Source: Siphonodentalium dalli
Taxonomy: Eukaryota; Mollusca; Scaphopoda; Gadilida; Siphonodentaliidae
NCBI GenBank assembly: GCA_032622095.1
Contig: CP136069.1
Span: forward strand, 47,904,194 to 47,968,193
Direction: 5' to 3'
Length of the DNA stretch: 64,000 bases
Shown here: piece by piece, positions 1 through 10,806 of the stretch
How positions within the stretch are numbered: position 1 is the stretch's first letter
Layout of the letters: each line of letters starts with the position of its first letter
Made by a program: the position numbers and the translations under genes
Notes under the pieces: generated by a model
The model's database searches: none
Told to the model about the DNA's origin: nothing
The model's input: the letters and a program-made list of their open reading frames with translations, nothing else

Positions 1-119
1 AATTCATTGTGGCAAAAATCCTGGCCGTTTTGTGATAAAATTGACAAAAAATTAATATTCCTTGTGAAATTGGTGGTATTTGGACCAAAAAAGTCACATT
101 TTGCTATAAAAACACGAGA

Positions 120-255
120 TTAAACACACAAAAAGCATTTTCTGTCTCCAGAAAAAGGGCAAGTCCTGCCCCCCGCTTGCCCCCCCCCCCCCCCCCCCCC
201 CCTTGGTCAAGGGCAGGGGGGGTCAGCTGGCCCCTCTGCCCCCCCTCTTCCGGTG
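120..255. repeat. C-rich low-complexity tract
   Basis: A run of 23 C residues (180-202) lies in a C/G-rich stretch that also has short G runs. It is a homopolymer microsatellite; its exact length is unreliable in any assembly. No gene is seen in 1-290. Confidence 0.9.
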
Positions 256-290
256 CCCCTGACTGTGGTCTGCTCATTTTTCCTGAACAG

Positions 291-371
291 CCCTCAAACT
301 AAATAATAGACCATTCCAATGTATACTTTTAGAACTGAATGGGAGAATCCATTCAGTATAGAAATGGTTAA
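291..371 (+). repeat. 84-bp dispersed repeat, copy 1
   Basis: A short unit beginning with CCCTC, then ATAATATACCATTCCAAT-like sequence, GGGAGAATCCATT and ending AATGGTTAA. Two more copies lie in the same orientation at 20113-20197 and 33846-33929. The GGTTAA end resembles one end of a TTAA-targeting element, but the partner end is not seen. Function unknown. Confidence 0.7.
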
Positions 372-877
372 AGTCACTTTTATTTGATCTTCGATTCGAT
401 TTGGGTATAGAATCATGATTATATCTGATTCAGCCAAATGCATTTCTGTGCTGAGAATAAGCCACAACACAAAGTAAGAATGGCCTTTCCGCATTTACAA
501 GTTCTGACAAGTATGTGTTTTTTCCATAGTATGTTCTTGGCGATATAAATGTGTCAATTGTGTGTGAATCTTCAATTCGGCCTGAGTATTTGATTCATAT
601 TTGATTTAACAATCGGTGGCCAGTATCTATAGAATATTTCCATTTATCTTCGTGATATTTCTATTCACGACACATGAATGTGATCGTAAGAAAGGCATTG
701 TTCTGTCAGAAGCACACTTCATGACATTGCAGTCAAGATGTAAACACCCCCTCAATATGATAACTCGTAGTTTGATGACTGTGTTGCAATGTTAAACGTA
801 GTTCCCAGGTGTCACTTAGATATTTATTGCTACTTTTTATTAATTAATATTTACTTCCTTTACTAGCTCATTTTTTT

Positions 878-1062
878 TACCCTGTGCCAATGCATTCTCT
901 TATATATGCGAGTCGACCATAGGTCGCCTCGCATATATAAGAGAATGCATTGGCCTAACAATTTTTTACAATTTTAATAATTTTTTCTTGTATTCTTTAA
1001 CAATTTTATAATTTCACCCATACAGAGCCCCAGACAAACATGAGCAGACGACACTCTTCTTT
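878..1062 (+). mobile_element. Hairpin-module element, truncated half copy
   Basis: CCCTGTGCCAATG leads into a 69-nt palindrome (886-954): arms GCCAATGCATTCTC...GAGAATGCATTGGC with the internal mirror CGACC-ATA-GGTCG. The following 90 bases (AT-rich, then CAGAGCCCCAGAC...GACGACACTCTTCT) match, in reverse complement, the interior of the complete element at 38915-39379. This is therefore half of that element type. Outer terminal repeats are missing. Confidence 0.8.
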
Positions 1063-2251
1063 AGTTTATACAGTATATAACAAAGATAAAAAACGAGAAT
1101 TTCGTTCAATTTCCCTAAGTATACCCTCGATTGAATTTGGCAAATATTTTTGAAATTTGGCAAAAATTAATTTCATTTGGGAAAAAATTTTGGCAAGAGA
1201 AAATTTTGGTCCAGCGTGAACCCTGCTTACTGTCCTCTGGTTTATTGTTGTATCTAATTTCCCGACAGAATTTTGATCTCTTTTCGGGGAGCTAATATGA
1301 ATATTACAACAATTCATTCAACACACACTATTTCTATATGAAGAATGAATGGTTGTATACGATAGGTTATTTACCGGACTCAAATCATGGAGTTTTCTCG
1401 CTAATCGCTACCGGTCACTGAACTGATATATTCGATTCGATATTTGTTTCGATTCGGTATATTTATTCAATCGTATTGTAATATTCGCAGGAACCTATCG
1501 TTTATATATTAGATAACGTCACATAAGACTCCTGGTGAGGGAGTGTTAAAATATTTATTGTATATTTGCAATCATTTCGAATAGAATCAAACCTTTTCCA
1601 TGATTTCACATAAAGTTGAAACTTGAAACATTCACAGGAGCCTACTTTAGCGCAAATGATTTGTGCTTCTGCACAAATAAATTGATAATCATATCCTTAC
1701 GGCTCAACCTAAATGATTTACAATAAAGCAAAAATAATTTGTGCTGAAGCATAGATGATTTACGCTGAAGCATAAATATAACTTAAAATGTAAAGCTAAT
1801 TAAATTCTCCAATTTTATGGGAGGGCAAAAGACACATTTTCTTGGGACTTTAGTAAAACTATCTATATTAACTATTTACATTAAACCTCACAAACCATAG
1901 GTTGATAAATACATGTACCTGCACTACGAACATTATATGCCACAGAAAGACACATTTTAGTCATAAAAAATAGCACTTCAAAAACATTGTTCAGGGTCCA
2001 AAAACTTGTTACGCCATTTGTATTCATTGAAGTTCTGGAATCGGAACGGAAACGTGTATTGCATTATATTCTGAATAATTGTTTGTTTATCAGAACCAAA
2101 TTCGGTAAGTTCTGTCAGTCTATAATATGGTTCACATTTGAATATGTTATGTAAGTGAGTGTTTCAACACATTTGACAAAGAATTTGTTTGTGGATCTCA
2201 TTTTTTTTAAATGTTGGATTCTTCACTATAGTTAGGTTATATTTCAATTTG
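1063..2251. other. No gene recognised
   Basis: AT-rich sequence without a convincing exon. Around 1218-1236 the string CCAGCGTGAACCCTG looks like one end of a hAT-type repeat; a related string, CCAGCGCGAACACTG, is near 54120. Around 1410-1470 there are degenerate GATTCGATT repeats like those at the ends of the hAT-like element at 12967-14849. Reading frames here are short and look like chance. Confidence 0.5.
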
Positions 2252-2779
2252 TTAAAGTGGTGTGAAACACTCCAATGAGCTGTCAAAATAGGCCGAAAAC
2301 AGCATCATTTTGTTTTAAACAAATTACATAATGTACATGCAGTGACTATTGTAAGTATTGTTAGCAGAATTATTGCCGTTATGTTTATGCCCAATAATTC
2401 ATCCGGAATAAAGTATTAAAATATTTACATTTGTGCATAGTTCAAACGTTGTGCTATGAAATGGTACAGTCAATGTGTTTGAAATTTTTATAATCATAGT
2501 TGATTGCTACATTCATCCAGTGGAGATAGTATTTGGATGCTAAATTACCAGTTTTATTCACTGAAGTCAGACCATAATATGGCTTTAATGTGGGTGGGGG
2601 GGATATGCCAGCAAATGTTTTGCAATAGCTTTGTTTGTCTTAGACCAGCATATCGCACTACCATTATGTGGCCTGAAAACACTTTTGTCAGCCTACAACT
2701 AGACACTTGGCCCACAGAGGCATATCTTTAAAAAAAAAAACTAATAAAAAAACCAAAAAAAACCAGTACACCACTTTAA
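2252..2779 (+). mobile_element. Short TIR element, family C, copy 1
   Basis: It starts TTAAAGTGGTGTGAAACACT and ends with ACACCACTTTAA, giving inverted termini. The interior (TTTATGCCCAATAAT, GTTGTGCTATGAAATG) is shared with the second copy 60 bp downstream, in the same orientation. No transposase frame exists, so it is non-autonomous. TTAA or TA could be the target duplication; I cannot choose. The 75-codon frame inside is probably chance. Confidence 0.7.
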
Positions 2780-2840
2780 CAAAGACATCGCTATTGTTAT
2801 TATACGTTATGCATTATATCAATTAATAGCGATGTGTTTG

Positions 2841-3211
2841 TTAAAGTCGTGTGAAACACTACGCTGAGGTGTTCCACATGGAATAATGAATAATCATGCT
2901 AAAATAACTTATTTTCATAAATTTTATATCCAAATAGTCTAAAACATTGTCCTTGTTAATAAAACAAATTACACACATTGGCTACTACTATTGTTTATGC
3001 CCAATAATGCGTCCCGAAAACTGTATTAAGTATTAACATTTGCGTAGATCAACCGTTGTGTTCTCTGAAATGATTCAGACGATGTGGTTGGAATTTTCGA
3101 CTATCTTAGTTCAGTGCGACATAGGGATAGTGTTTGGACACTAACTGGTTGGTTGTATTCAATGAAATAAGTCCACAATATGTCTCAGTGGAGTGTTTCA
3201 CATCACTTTAA
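2841..3211 (+). mobile_element. Short TIR element, family C, copy 2
   Basis: It begins TTAAAGTCGTGTGAAACACT and ends CAGTGGAGTGTTTCACATC-ACTTTAA. It shares TTTATGCCCAATAAT and the GTTGTG...GAAATG block with copy 1 but is about 150 bp shorter. The 60-bp spacer between the copies is itself an inverted repeat (GACATCGCTATT...AATAGCGATGTG), so the pair forms a larger palindrome. Confidence 0.7.
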
Positions 3212-3576
3212 AGTGGCGAGCTCGTTTTTAATTTATATTTTGTACACATTTTAATGACTCACCCCTGTGACTTGGCCATGCAGAATCTGTGAACATATGA
3301 ATGATATAATGTTCCATCTTACAGGGGAGATGAAATCGCGGAGACACATGGCTATACAGTGAGGTATTATGGGATAGGCGATCCACCAGAAAACCACGCC
3401 CATGTCGGCTGCTGCTCCCAAGCTGCCGTTTTCCAGAGAACAAGAAAAAGGAGAAACATCTTGGGGAGTAGGACCTATGAACAGGTATATATATAGAGTA
3501 ATATAATATAAAGTTGTATTATTATTAATCCCATGTTTATGTCTCAAGCTGCCAACATTAGTGAAACCAAGACAAC

Positions 3577-3979
3577 CAAGTCTGCAAATAGTGTGCCCAG
3601 ATGTCATTTGCAGAATGAGGTCCCCAGAGGGTGAATTTAGTGGGAACCTCATTCTGCTTAGGCCTCAACTGCAATGAGAGACCTACAATCAGATTGAAGT
3701 TACTAAGTTGTAGTTGGTGATGTTCACCCACTAGTCACTCAATTATGCATTTTATCTTCTGCAAATTAGGGGATATAGAAACTTCCCAGAAGGGAAAAAA
3801 GTTACTAAAAGCAATATTAATTTGAGACTATATAACTTCCCAGAAGATGAGGCCTAAGCAGAATTAGGTCCTCAGAGGGTGAATTTGGTGATGCTAGCCC
3901 AATATGCGGAATATCATCACTAAATTCACCCAATGGGGAACTCATTCTGCACATGACAGACACACTATTTGCAGGCTTG
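3577..3979 (+). mobile_element. MITE family B, copy 1
   Basis: The ends are inverted (CAAGTCTGCAAATAGTGTG ... CACTATTTGCAGGCTTG). Inside each end lies the mark GAGGTCCCCAGAGGGTGAAT, which normally folds with its reverse complement into a hairpin. The middle is a shared unique segment (CCATTAGTCAC, GCAAATTAGGGGATATAGAA). In this copy the left hairpin has lost most of one arm. CAAGACAAC occurs on both sides and may be a 9-bp target duplication. Non-coding. Confidence 0.85.
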
Positions 3980-4081
3980 TAGTCAAATCAAGACAACTGT
4001 TCCATCGTTGCTCTCCTTCTTCTCATTGAGCAATATTATGGAAAGACCGTTTGAGACACGTTTTGCTAAAAAAAAAAATTA

Positions 4082-4217
4082 TTAACCGACCCTTCCATGA
4101 CTGGAGCTTCTTGAAATTTTGCGAAAACCCTGTGCCAATGGATTTTCTTATATATGCGATTCTCCCATAGGGAGCCTTGCATATATAAGAGAATAAATTG
4201 GCATAACAATATTTAAC
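4082..4217 (+). mobile_element. Hairpin-module element, decayed copy
   Basis: TTAACCGACCCTTCCATGAC followed by TGGAGCTTC, then CCCTGTGCC and a diverged palindrome at 4134-4202 (loop CCCATAGGG). The left end matches, with a few changes, the end type TTAA-CCCTTTCATGAC-GGAGCT at 12383. The right end is not recognisable beyond about 4217. Confidence 0.65.
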
Positions 4218-4479
4218 TTGACCATATATATGCAAGGCTTTACAAAACAATGTTATTTGAGTGTATTGTGTACATGTTCATGCATCAGTTAAAACTTATA
4301 TTTCCCCATTAGGTGCACCAAAGCAAAATTGAGTGCCTGGATCCAAAATCAGGCGCACAATAAACTGCGCACATGTGTTTTTCAAAATAAAAAATCATTC
4401 CTCAGCCCAGCCCCAATTTTGATGATAATCTAGCTATTAATTTTTATACACCCTTATGTTTTTGGTCTGTCCATCCATC

Positions 4480-5075
4480 CGTCTGTCGAGTCGTTTAGCC
4501 ATCTGTCCATTTATTTCCTGATGATAACTTTAGTAAGCCTGAACTGAAAGGAATTAATTTTGGTTCGTGGGTTTACTAGCACAAAATACAGGTCAAGATT
4601 GAATTCTGGTACCACGGGCCAATTTTCATCAGAGTTCCGGCCCTTTCTGTTGGAATTATGCACTCAATTTTCGTTTCCAGATATTAACTTTATTAAGTCT
4701 GAACTGAATGGAATGAAATGTGATATGTGAGTTTAGTATCTCAAAATACAGGTAAAATTCGAAATTGGGTTCTGCCTGCCAATTTTTTCCAGAGTTATGG
4801 TCCTTGTTGATTTAGAATTTGGCAATTATTTTGTTATCTGACAGTTTTTTAAATTTGGTATGTGGGTTAGCCACATGAAAAAACAGGTCAAGTTCGAGTT
4901 TCGATTCAGTCTGCCCTTTTTTGTCGGAGTTATGGTTCATATCGACTGAGAATTTGCCAATTATTTCTGTTGTAGTTATCTGATTATTTTCAAATTTGGC
5001 ATATGTGTTACTCATTATGGCCCTTTGTTGAAATTACCACTGGCGTATTTCAACACGATACTCTTGTTATGGTCT
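4480..5075. repeat. Diverged ~120-bp tandem family, block 1
   Basis: Successive diverged units carry GATAACTTTA, CTGAACTGAATGGAATGAA, AAAATACAGGTCAAGTTCGA and AGAGTTATGGTCCTTGTTGA. The same family forms a longer block at 20615-21395. A common end (ACCACTGGCG ... CTCTAGTGGTGCACTTGTT) is seen at 21345-21385 and, inverted, near 26464. Not coding; origin unknown. Confidence 0.75.
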
Positions 5076-5099
5076 AAACCAAATCAAGCAAGACATTAT

Positions 5100-5460
5100 C
5101 AAGCCTTGAAATATTGTGTCCGTCATTTGCAGAATGACGTCCCCAGAGGGTGAATTTAGTGACTCTACCTTGTACATCTGGCTAGCATGACTAAATTCAC
5201 CCTCTGGGGACCTCATTTTACTTAGGCCTCATCTTCTGGGAGGTATCTATAGTCTCAAATTATCATTATTTTTAGTTACTTTTTCCCTTCTGTTCAGTTT
5301 CTATATCCCCTAATTTGCAGAAGATAAATTGCATAATCAAGGTGACTAATGGGTGAACATCACCAACATCAACTGGGGAACTTCAGTCTGATCCTGGGTC
5401 TCCCATAGCAGTTGAGACCTAAGCAGATTGAGGTTCCCAGAGGGTGAATTTGGTGACACT
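5100..5460 (-). mobile_element. MITE family B, copy 2, reversed and truncated
   Basis: The terminus CAAGCCTTGAAATATTGTG leads into a full hairpin built on GTCCCCAGAGGGTGAATTTA and its complement. The middle segment runs in the opposite orientation to copy 1 (CCCCTAATTTGCAGAAGATAA before CTAATGGGTGAACATCACC). The second hairpin is cut after its first arm at about 5460. The 97-codon minus-strand frame across 5369-5662 is partly this repeat and is not a gene. Confidence 0.8.
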
Positions 5461-5803
5461 TGTAGACTGACGAATCGGGAATCTCGGACGAAACATCACT
5501 TATTAAAATCCTAACAATAAGTTTTGAGCGATTGGCTAGTGCAGTGTGAGGAGAGAAGTTTTCTGGCATTGGAATTCTCGTACCGGTCCGAGTCTTGAAT
5601 CCTGACCGGGATAGGTATAACCGTATTATGTATACAATTGGCAGGCGTTTACATTTTGACATTACCTTGTTTCATATGCACTGACTTGTTCTGAAATGTA
5701 ATTTTTGGTGCAAATTGTTTGATCACATCACTTGGATCGTTAATATATTTGTCGTTGAATACGGAAGAATTTTCGGAGACAAAAATATATGATTTGATAC
5801 CAG

Positions 5804-5998
5804 GTGCAACAATGTGTCATTGATTGTGACCACCAGATCATATTCACAGTACTGTGGCAATGGTACGAATGTGCTATTCACAATCGTGATAACTCTAATA
5901 CTTTATTCGATAAACTCGTGAACTTTGCCACATGTTCGGGTATTGACTGGAGTCTTGCGCAGCAATACATGCATATAAAATTTGCTAAATTGTCATGA
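5804..5998 (+). CDS. Possible terminal exon, unrecognised
   Basis: An in-frame stop lies just upstream (5795). A possible 3' splice site, ATACCAG, precedes 5804, but its pyrimidine tract is weak. From there 64 codons read to TGA with balanced composition (four Cys, several Trp, motifs LWQWYECAIHNRD and FDKLVNFATC), then AATAAA occurs about 10 nt after the stop. This could be the last exon of a plus-strand gene with earlier exons outside view, or chance. I recognise no family. Confidence 0.25.
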   Translation: MQQCVIDCDHQIIFTVLWQWYECAIHNRDNSNTLFDKLVNFATCSGIDWSLAQQYMHIKFAKLS

Positions 5999-7744
5999 AA
6001 TGAAAAAATAAATTGTGTAAGGCCAAAAAAAAAAACATGTCTGTTTCCGATAACATGGGGAAAATTTTCCAGGTAGGCAGGCAGGGTTTTTTTTTTTTTT
6101 ACACTTTTTTTTTTTTTTTTTTAACCGGCCATTTGAAAGTGATAAAATAGTGTAGTACACCCTTTTAACATGTATTATAAAATTGGCATGCTTTTATACA
6201 TGCTAACTGGTAATATATTATGCAGCTTGCTGAACTATTATGTCATGTATTAGGTGTTAAAGATATTTTCTAGCTCTAGTATGTGCTCCAGTGTGAAAAT
6301 TCAATGTATTAGACTATGGCCATGGGTTTAGAGTTATTCCTCTTACATACATGTAGTCCATCCAGATACCAGCCCACAATGCAACAGTAGCATCTGATAC
6401 CTTTATTTACAAATTACATGTGACCAGAACAATGTTACTGACTGTTCTTGGATATGCAGGAATAAACATGTTTTGTTCCAATCTTCCCCTGAATATCTCT
6501 GGTGTAGATTGGGCCTGAGGTTACACATTTTATGCCATTCTATTCATCACTGCCGACGAAATTTTCCAGGTGTTGACAGAGATCGTTTTATGGAATAAAT
6601 ACTTGCCATTTCAATAAAACCTATTCTATTTTCATCCCCTCTTATTTCTCTTCATAGATGATCATTATTTTTCAGTGACAACTTGTCCATATTACCAAAA
6701 TCACTAACTTGTAATGTAGTTTCAAGTCACCTATTTCCGACTTATTTTGTTTCAATCCCGGAAAGTTTTAAATAGCAGAATTGATTACCTGCCAACTTTC
6801 AGTGTAATTAACAGCAAGTTATCAAATAATCCTTACATGCAGTACATGTATGCACATCAGATGATCAGAAATGTGTGTTTAATACTGGCATACAGTGCGA
6901 GTTGTTTCTATCAGTGGTACATTGTATCTGCTACTTGGTCGGAAAACATCAAAGAGAGTTACACAGAGTTTATTCACGTGACCCACTGATGCGTTTGGTT
7001 GGTGACACAGTGACCCAGTTGTTGTGTCATTCATAACAGACAGTTGTTTATTTAAAGTGGGTTAAAATCGGGTTTATGTGAATATTCAAGGATGCCAATG
7101 CCTTTTAATCTTTGATGACGATTTCGTCATGTCAATGTTGATGGTGATTTCGGCTTTTGACGACGCTAATTATCCAGGACTGATTACGTAATACGGACTG
7201 TCATTTTCCCGCCAAAAACGCACATGCTTTTCACTGTTTTGTCGCGAACAGATGGTCTTTCAGGCAAGTTTTGCCCCAATTAGGCGAGGAAGTTAAGGGA
7301 GCTACCGGTATAATTAATACATTGTACTTTTTAAAATACACAGCAGTGTACACAGCCCACAAAAGACGGGGGGATTTCCGTAGTGACTCGTCAGGGTAGA
7401 GTTTGTTTTAAGCCACGGTATTCACTGCGTAGCATGGCCGACCTATAGTAACGTTGTCTTATTTATATCAAGAAAGCGCGATCGCGCACATGGCCTACAC
7501 ATCGTAACACATGCGTCAGGTGTGTATGCGATTGGTGGTTAGTTCTGCTGTTGGTATTAGGAAAACCATAGCCATTAACTCAGACAGAAATGTTACTTTG
7601 GACAGGCTGGGTACCGGAAACAGAGACGTTTTTTTTTTTGGCCTAACCAATATTCAAAATATAAACGAATCTCCCGACGGAAATTAAATTGATTCAGTTG
7701 GACGATATCAAATCAAATCTCAAACCTTTACCGCCGTGCGTGAT
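5999..7744. other. No gene recognised
   Basis: Contains poly-T tracts at 6089-6122, AT-rich unique sequence, and from about 7370 a slightly more GC-rich stretch with GCGCGATCGCGC (7475-7487). An 80-codon plus frame at 6747-6989 has no splice signals or motif that I can support. Nothing else is seen. Confidence 0.5.
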
Positions 7745-7812
7745 AGCGTCACTAAATTCACCCTCTGGGCACCTCATTCTACAAATGGCAGACACACTAT
7801 TTCAAGGCTTGG
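7745..7812 (+). mobile_element. MITE family B, solo right end
   Basis: GCGTCACTAAATTCACCCTC, a CCTCATTCT mark and the terminus GACACACTATTTCAAGGCTTGG are all that remain of a family B element. It ends 29 bp before a predicted splice acceptor of the next exon. Confidence 0.8.
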
Positions 7813-7841
7813 ACATTATATTATCATGGTTTCATTTGCAG

Positions 7842-8035
7842 ATTTACGAGACCGTATATCCCAGAGTGATGAAAGAATCACCAGACAGGGGAGAGAATCT
7901 GTTGAACGAGATTAAATACTACCTCGGCTGGTGGAATAGGCAGTCGGTCGAAGATAGTTATCTCCCTGTTCCCATTGATGATCTTCTCAAATGCCGAAAA
8001 CTGGAAAAAATGTGCTGCTCTCGACGAGAACTCTG
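7842..8035 (+). CDS. Internal exon of an unrecognised gene
   Basis: A good acceptor (GGTTTCATTTGCAG) precedes 7842 and a strong donor (CTCTG/GTAAGG) follows 8035. The exon is open in one frame for 64 codons plus 2 nt. The peptide contains YPRVMKESPDRGENLLNEI and LPVPIDDLLKCRKLEKMCC. It is hydrophilic, with no signal peptide or membrane segment, so it is probably intracellular. It enters in phase 0 and leaves in phase 2. No family is recognised. The frame upstream of the acceptor is a transposon remnant (MITE B). Codon composition and paired splice sites make a real exon likely. Confidence 0.55.
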
Positions 8036-8454
8036 GTAAGGGCTAAAATAAATGTGATGTCTCCGGTAACCCACTAGCCCATAGTCCAGACCTCCGCCCC
8101 TACTAATTAAAAATAAACACTGAATCCAAAACAAACAAAAAATCACTTTTTAAATCGATTTTGGATCATAGTAAATCTGCTGATCAGTCAACAATCTGCA
8201 TTATTTATACCGGAAGTCCTTTTTTTTAAGATGATGGCGCCCTTCTATAAGCACGCCAGTTCATATTGCCAACGTTTTTGATTCAAAATACTGCCATTGA
8301 TTCATTATCCGTTACAATACCATAGACAGTAATGTGCTCAATGTTTCCTTTTATATCATTTGTGCTGTCTGCGGCATATATTCAGAATGAATATATTCCA
8401 TATATGTTTCAACCCAACAAAAATAATTTCAGCTCATCTGAGATCTTCCTCCAG

Positions 8455-8586
8455 TGGCTGTAGGGGTCACATTCCCCCAAACCCCAGCGGAAAGCCTGTT
8501 TTACTACACGCTATCCATCCTAGAATCCATGGATCAAATAAAACAAACTTACAATGTTTATTCAGAAACAGACAGGGCTTGTCTTC
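8455..8586 (+). CDS. Probable exon, 3' side hit by a MITE
   Basis: The acceptor ATCTTCCTCCAG precedes 8455. The best frame (codons starting at 8457) reads VGVTFPQTPAESLFYYTLSI, then LESMDQIKQTYNVYSETD and ACLQ, helix-like and protein-like. Joining directly to the exon ending at 8035 would be out of phase by one base, so an exon between them is missing, or the two are not neighbours. A family B MITE starts at 8587 with matching GCTTGTCTTC on both sides, so the original exon or donor probably continued at 9005. Product unrecognised. Confidence 0.45.
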
Positions 8587-8994
8587 AAGCCTTGGAAATG
8601 TTTGTCTGCCATCTGCAGAATGAGGTCCCCAGAGGGTGAAATTAGTGATGCTATCCAGCACAGCGGGTAGCGCCACAAAATTTACCCTCTGGGGACCTCA
8701 TTCTGCTTAAGCCTCAATGGTTATGGGAGATTAAAGTTCTCCCGTCGAACTTGGTGATGGTCACCCATTAGTCACCTCAATTATGCTTTTTATCTTCTGA
8801 AAATTAGGGAATATAGAAACTGAACAGAAGGGAAAAAGTTTTGAGACTATAGGTACTTCCCAGAGGGTAGGGCCTAAGCAGAATGAGTTCCCCAGAGGGT
8901 GAATTTAGTGATTCCAGCCCAGTGTGCATTGTAGCATCACTAAATTCACCCTCCGGGGACCTTACACTGCAAATGACACCCTATTTCAAGGCAT
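8587..8994 (+). mobile_element. MITE family B, copy 4, full length with flanking duplication
   Basis: Both terminal hairpins are present (GAGGTCCCCAGAGGGTGAA and complement), separated by the usual middle segment. GCTTGTCTTC occurs immediately left (8577-8586) and right (8995-9004), a candidate 10-bp target duplication. The termini are AAGCCTTGGAAATG and CATTTCAAGGCAT-like. Non-coding. Confidence 0.85.
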
Positions 8995-9274
8995 GCTTGT
9001 CTTCACATATATGGTGATGCTTTTAGTTTATAGTTCCGGTTTTATGGTCAATGCAAATGTCATTTACCTCATGGGACATCAACGTCATCCGATTCCGCAT
9101 ATGTGTGCAGGCCTGGAAATATGGTGCTGGACATTTGCAGAATGATGTTCACAGAGGGTGAATTTAGTAATGTTACCATGCTATGTGGTAGGGCTTCACG
9201 GTATCCGGATTTTAATACCGACTACGGTATTGAAAATGATACCGCGATATGACTAAATATCGTCACCAATAAAT

Positions 9275-10124
9275 CAGGGACCAGCCTAGACCAGATTTTC
9301 AGGGCGAAATGACTTTGCCCTACTATAAAAATAAGGCGAAGTGGCCATTCTATAGGGCGAAGTGAGTCTACAAAATTTAAATTGATCAGTACTACGACAG
9401 TCGACAGGAGTCGCTATAGAACGAAAATAGGAGAGATGAAATATGTCAATTAAACTTATGAAACAATGGTTGAAATATGGAGTCATTATGTTCACTTCAT
9501 GACCCTAATAACTATTAATAATACCCAAACATAATTGTGAGAGGATAGCAGCATTTTATATCGTAATTGTGGGAGAATGACAGGATTTTATTTCATATTT
9601 TTCGGGTTGTTAAAAATGCCAACAATATTTATCAAACAGAAACAAAACGAAATCATGAACACTTTTACTGCGCTCTGTTAGTAATCCTGTTTGAAATTTT
9701 AATATGCTTCACAAATGAATTTGTTTTAAAATTTCTTAAACCAAACTCCATATAGGGAGTGATGAATTGACACATTGTGAGAGGTGTGAGTTGTAATCTT
9801 CATTGTAAGGTGTGGTAATCACAGTAATCTAAAAATAACAACAACCAGATTAACACTTGAGGCCCGACGATGTTTTCACAGCTGCCAGTAATCAGACTCC
9901 GTTGTCAACATGCTTCCAGATTGGAGCATTACAGGTGTTAATTGTGTGCAATCACAGTTGACAGTTGTAAATTATCATAAATTATTTGGGGCATTTTGCC
10001 GAATTTCGTCAGTCAACTTTGGAATTTTTAGGGCGACTTGAACTTTGCCCGACTGCAAAAATAAGTGAAGCGGACGGCGCTAGGGCGAAGAAGTCGCCCA
10101 CGTCGCCCTCTCGGCTGGTCCCTG
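9275..10124. mobile_element. hAT-like non-autonomous transposon nested in the outer one
   Basis: 8-bp target duplication CAATAAAT (9267-9274 and 10125-10132). Termini CAGGGACCAGCC and GGCTGGTCCCTG are inverted. Subterminal GGGCGAA/TTCGCCC motifs recur near both ends (for example 9301-9308, 9350-9361 and 10081-10107). 850 bp, without a credible coding frame. It is younger than the element at 9189-12034, which it interrupts. Confidence 0.9.
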
Positions 10125-10806
10125 CAATAAATTTGAATTGAACTGTTTGAGAATGATACTAGTAGCAAGCAGACAAAAATATAGCATTATTAATTTGATA
10201 ATGATAATTATGAACACATGTTGCTTTGACAGGTATATAAAAATAATTAATATAAATGGTCCTGAGTTTCGTTCTTTATACGACGGATAGATATATTTAT
10301 AAGTGCCTGACGTAATCGGGAATTCCCTACCAACTGCGGGTCGCTTATGACATTAAAAATGGCGCTAACAGTCGCTCGTGTAAGTAATAATAGCAAACAT
10401 GTATTGATTTCATATTTTATATTGTACAAACAAAACAAGATAACTAATGTGACAAGCATAGAATAGAAGTCCGTATCTGATTTTAACTTATCCATTTCGA
10501 TGTATAAGACTGATATCTGGCCGTGTAGTTTATATATACCTTTCAAAAATGATCTAATGAGTTAATGCATAATATTTTGTGGCGCCAGATTATACAAACA
10601 CCACACATTTTTTATTGTATTTGACCAGGAAACCTTCCAGCAATATTGAGCTGAGAACAGCCTGCTCAATTGCCGCCCATGCAATAAGGCATGCCGACTT
10701 GATTGTCCGCAGTGTGTTGACAAACGCTTATGGAGCAGTGAGAAATAATTAATTTTTACGCCACGCTAAACCTAAGCCGTTAGCAATGGCCTTTGTCTCA
10801 GCATTA

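Noticed and set aside
886-954. Bacterial-type intrinsic terminator
   Set aside because: The palindrome is 69 nt, recurs 15 times in transposon contexts and lies in animal DNA; a terminator reading is not meaningful.
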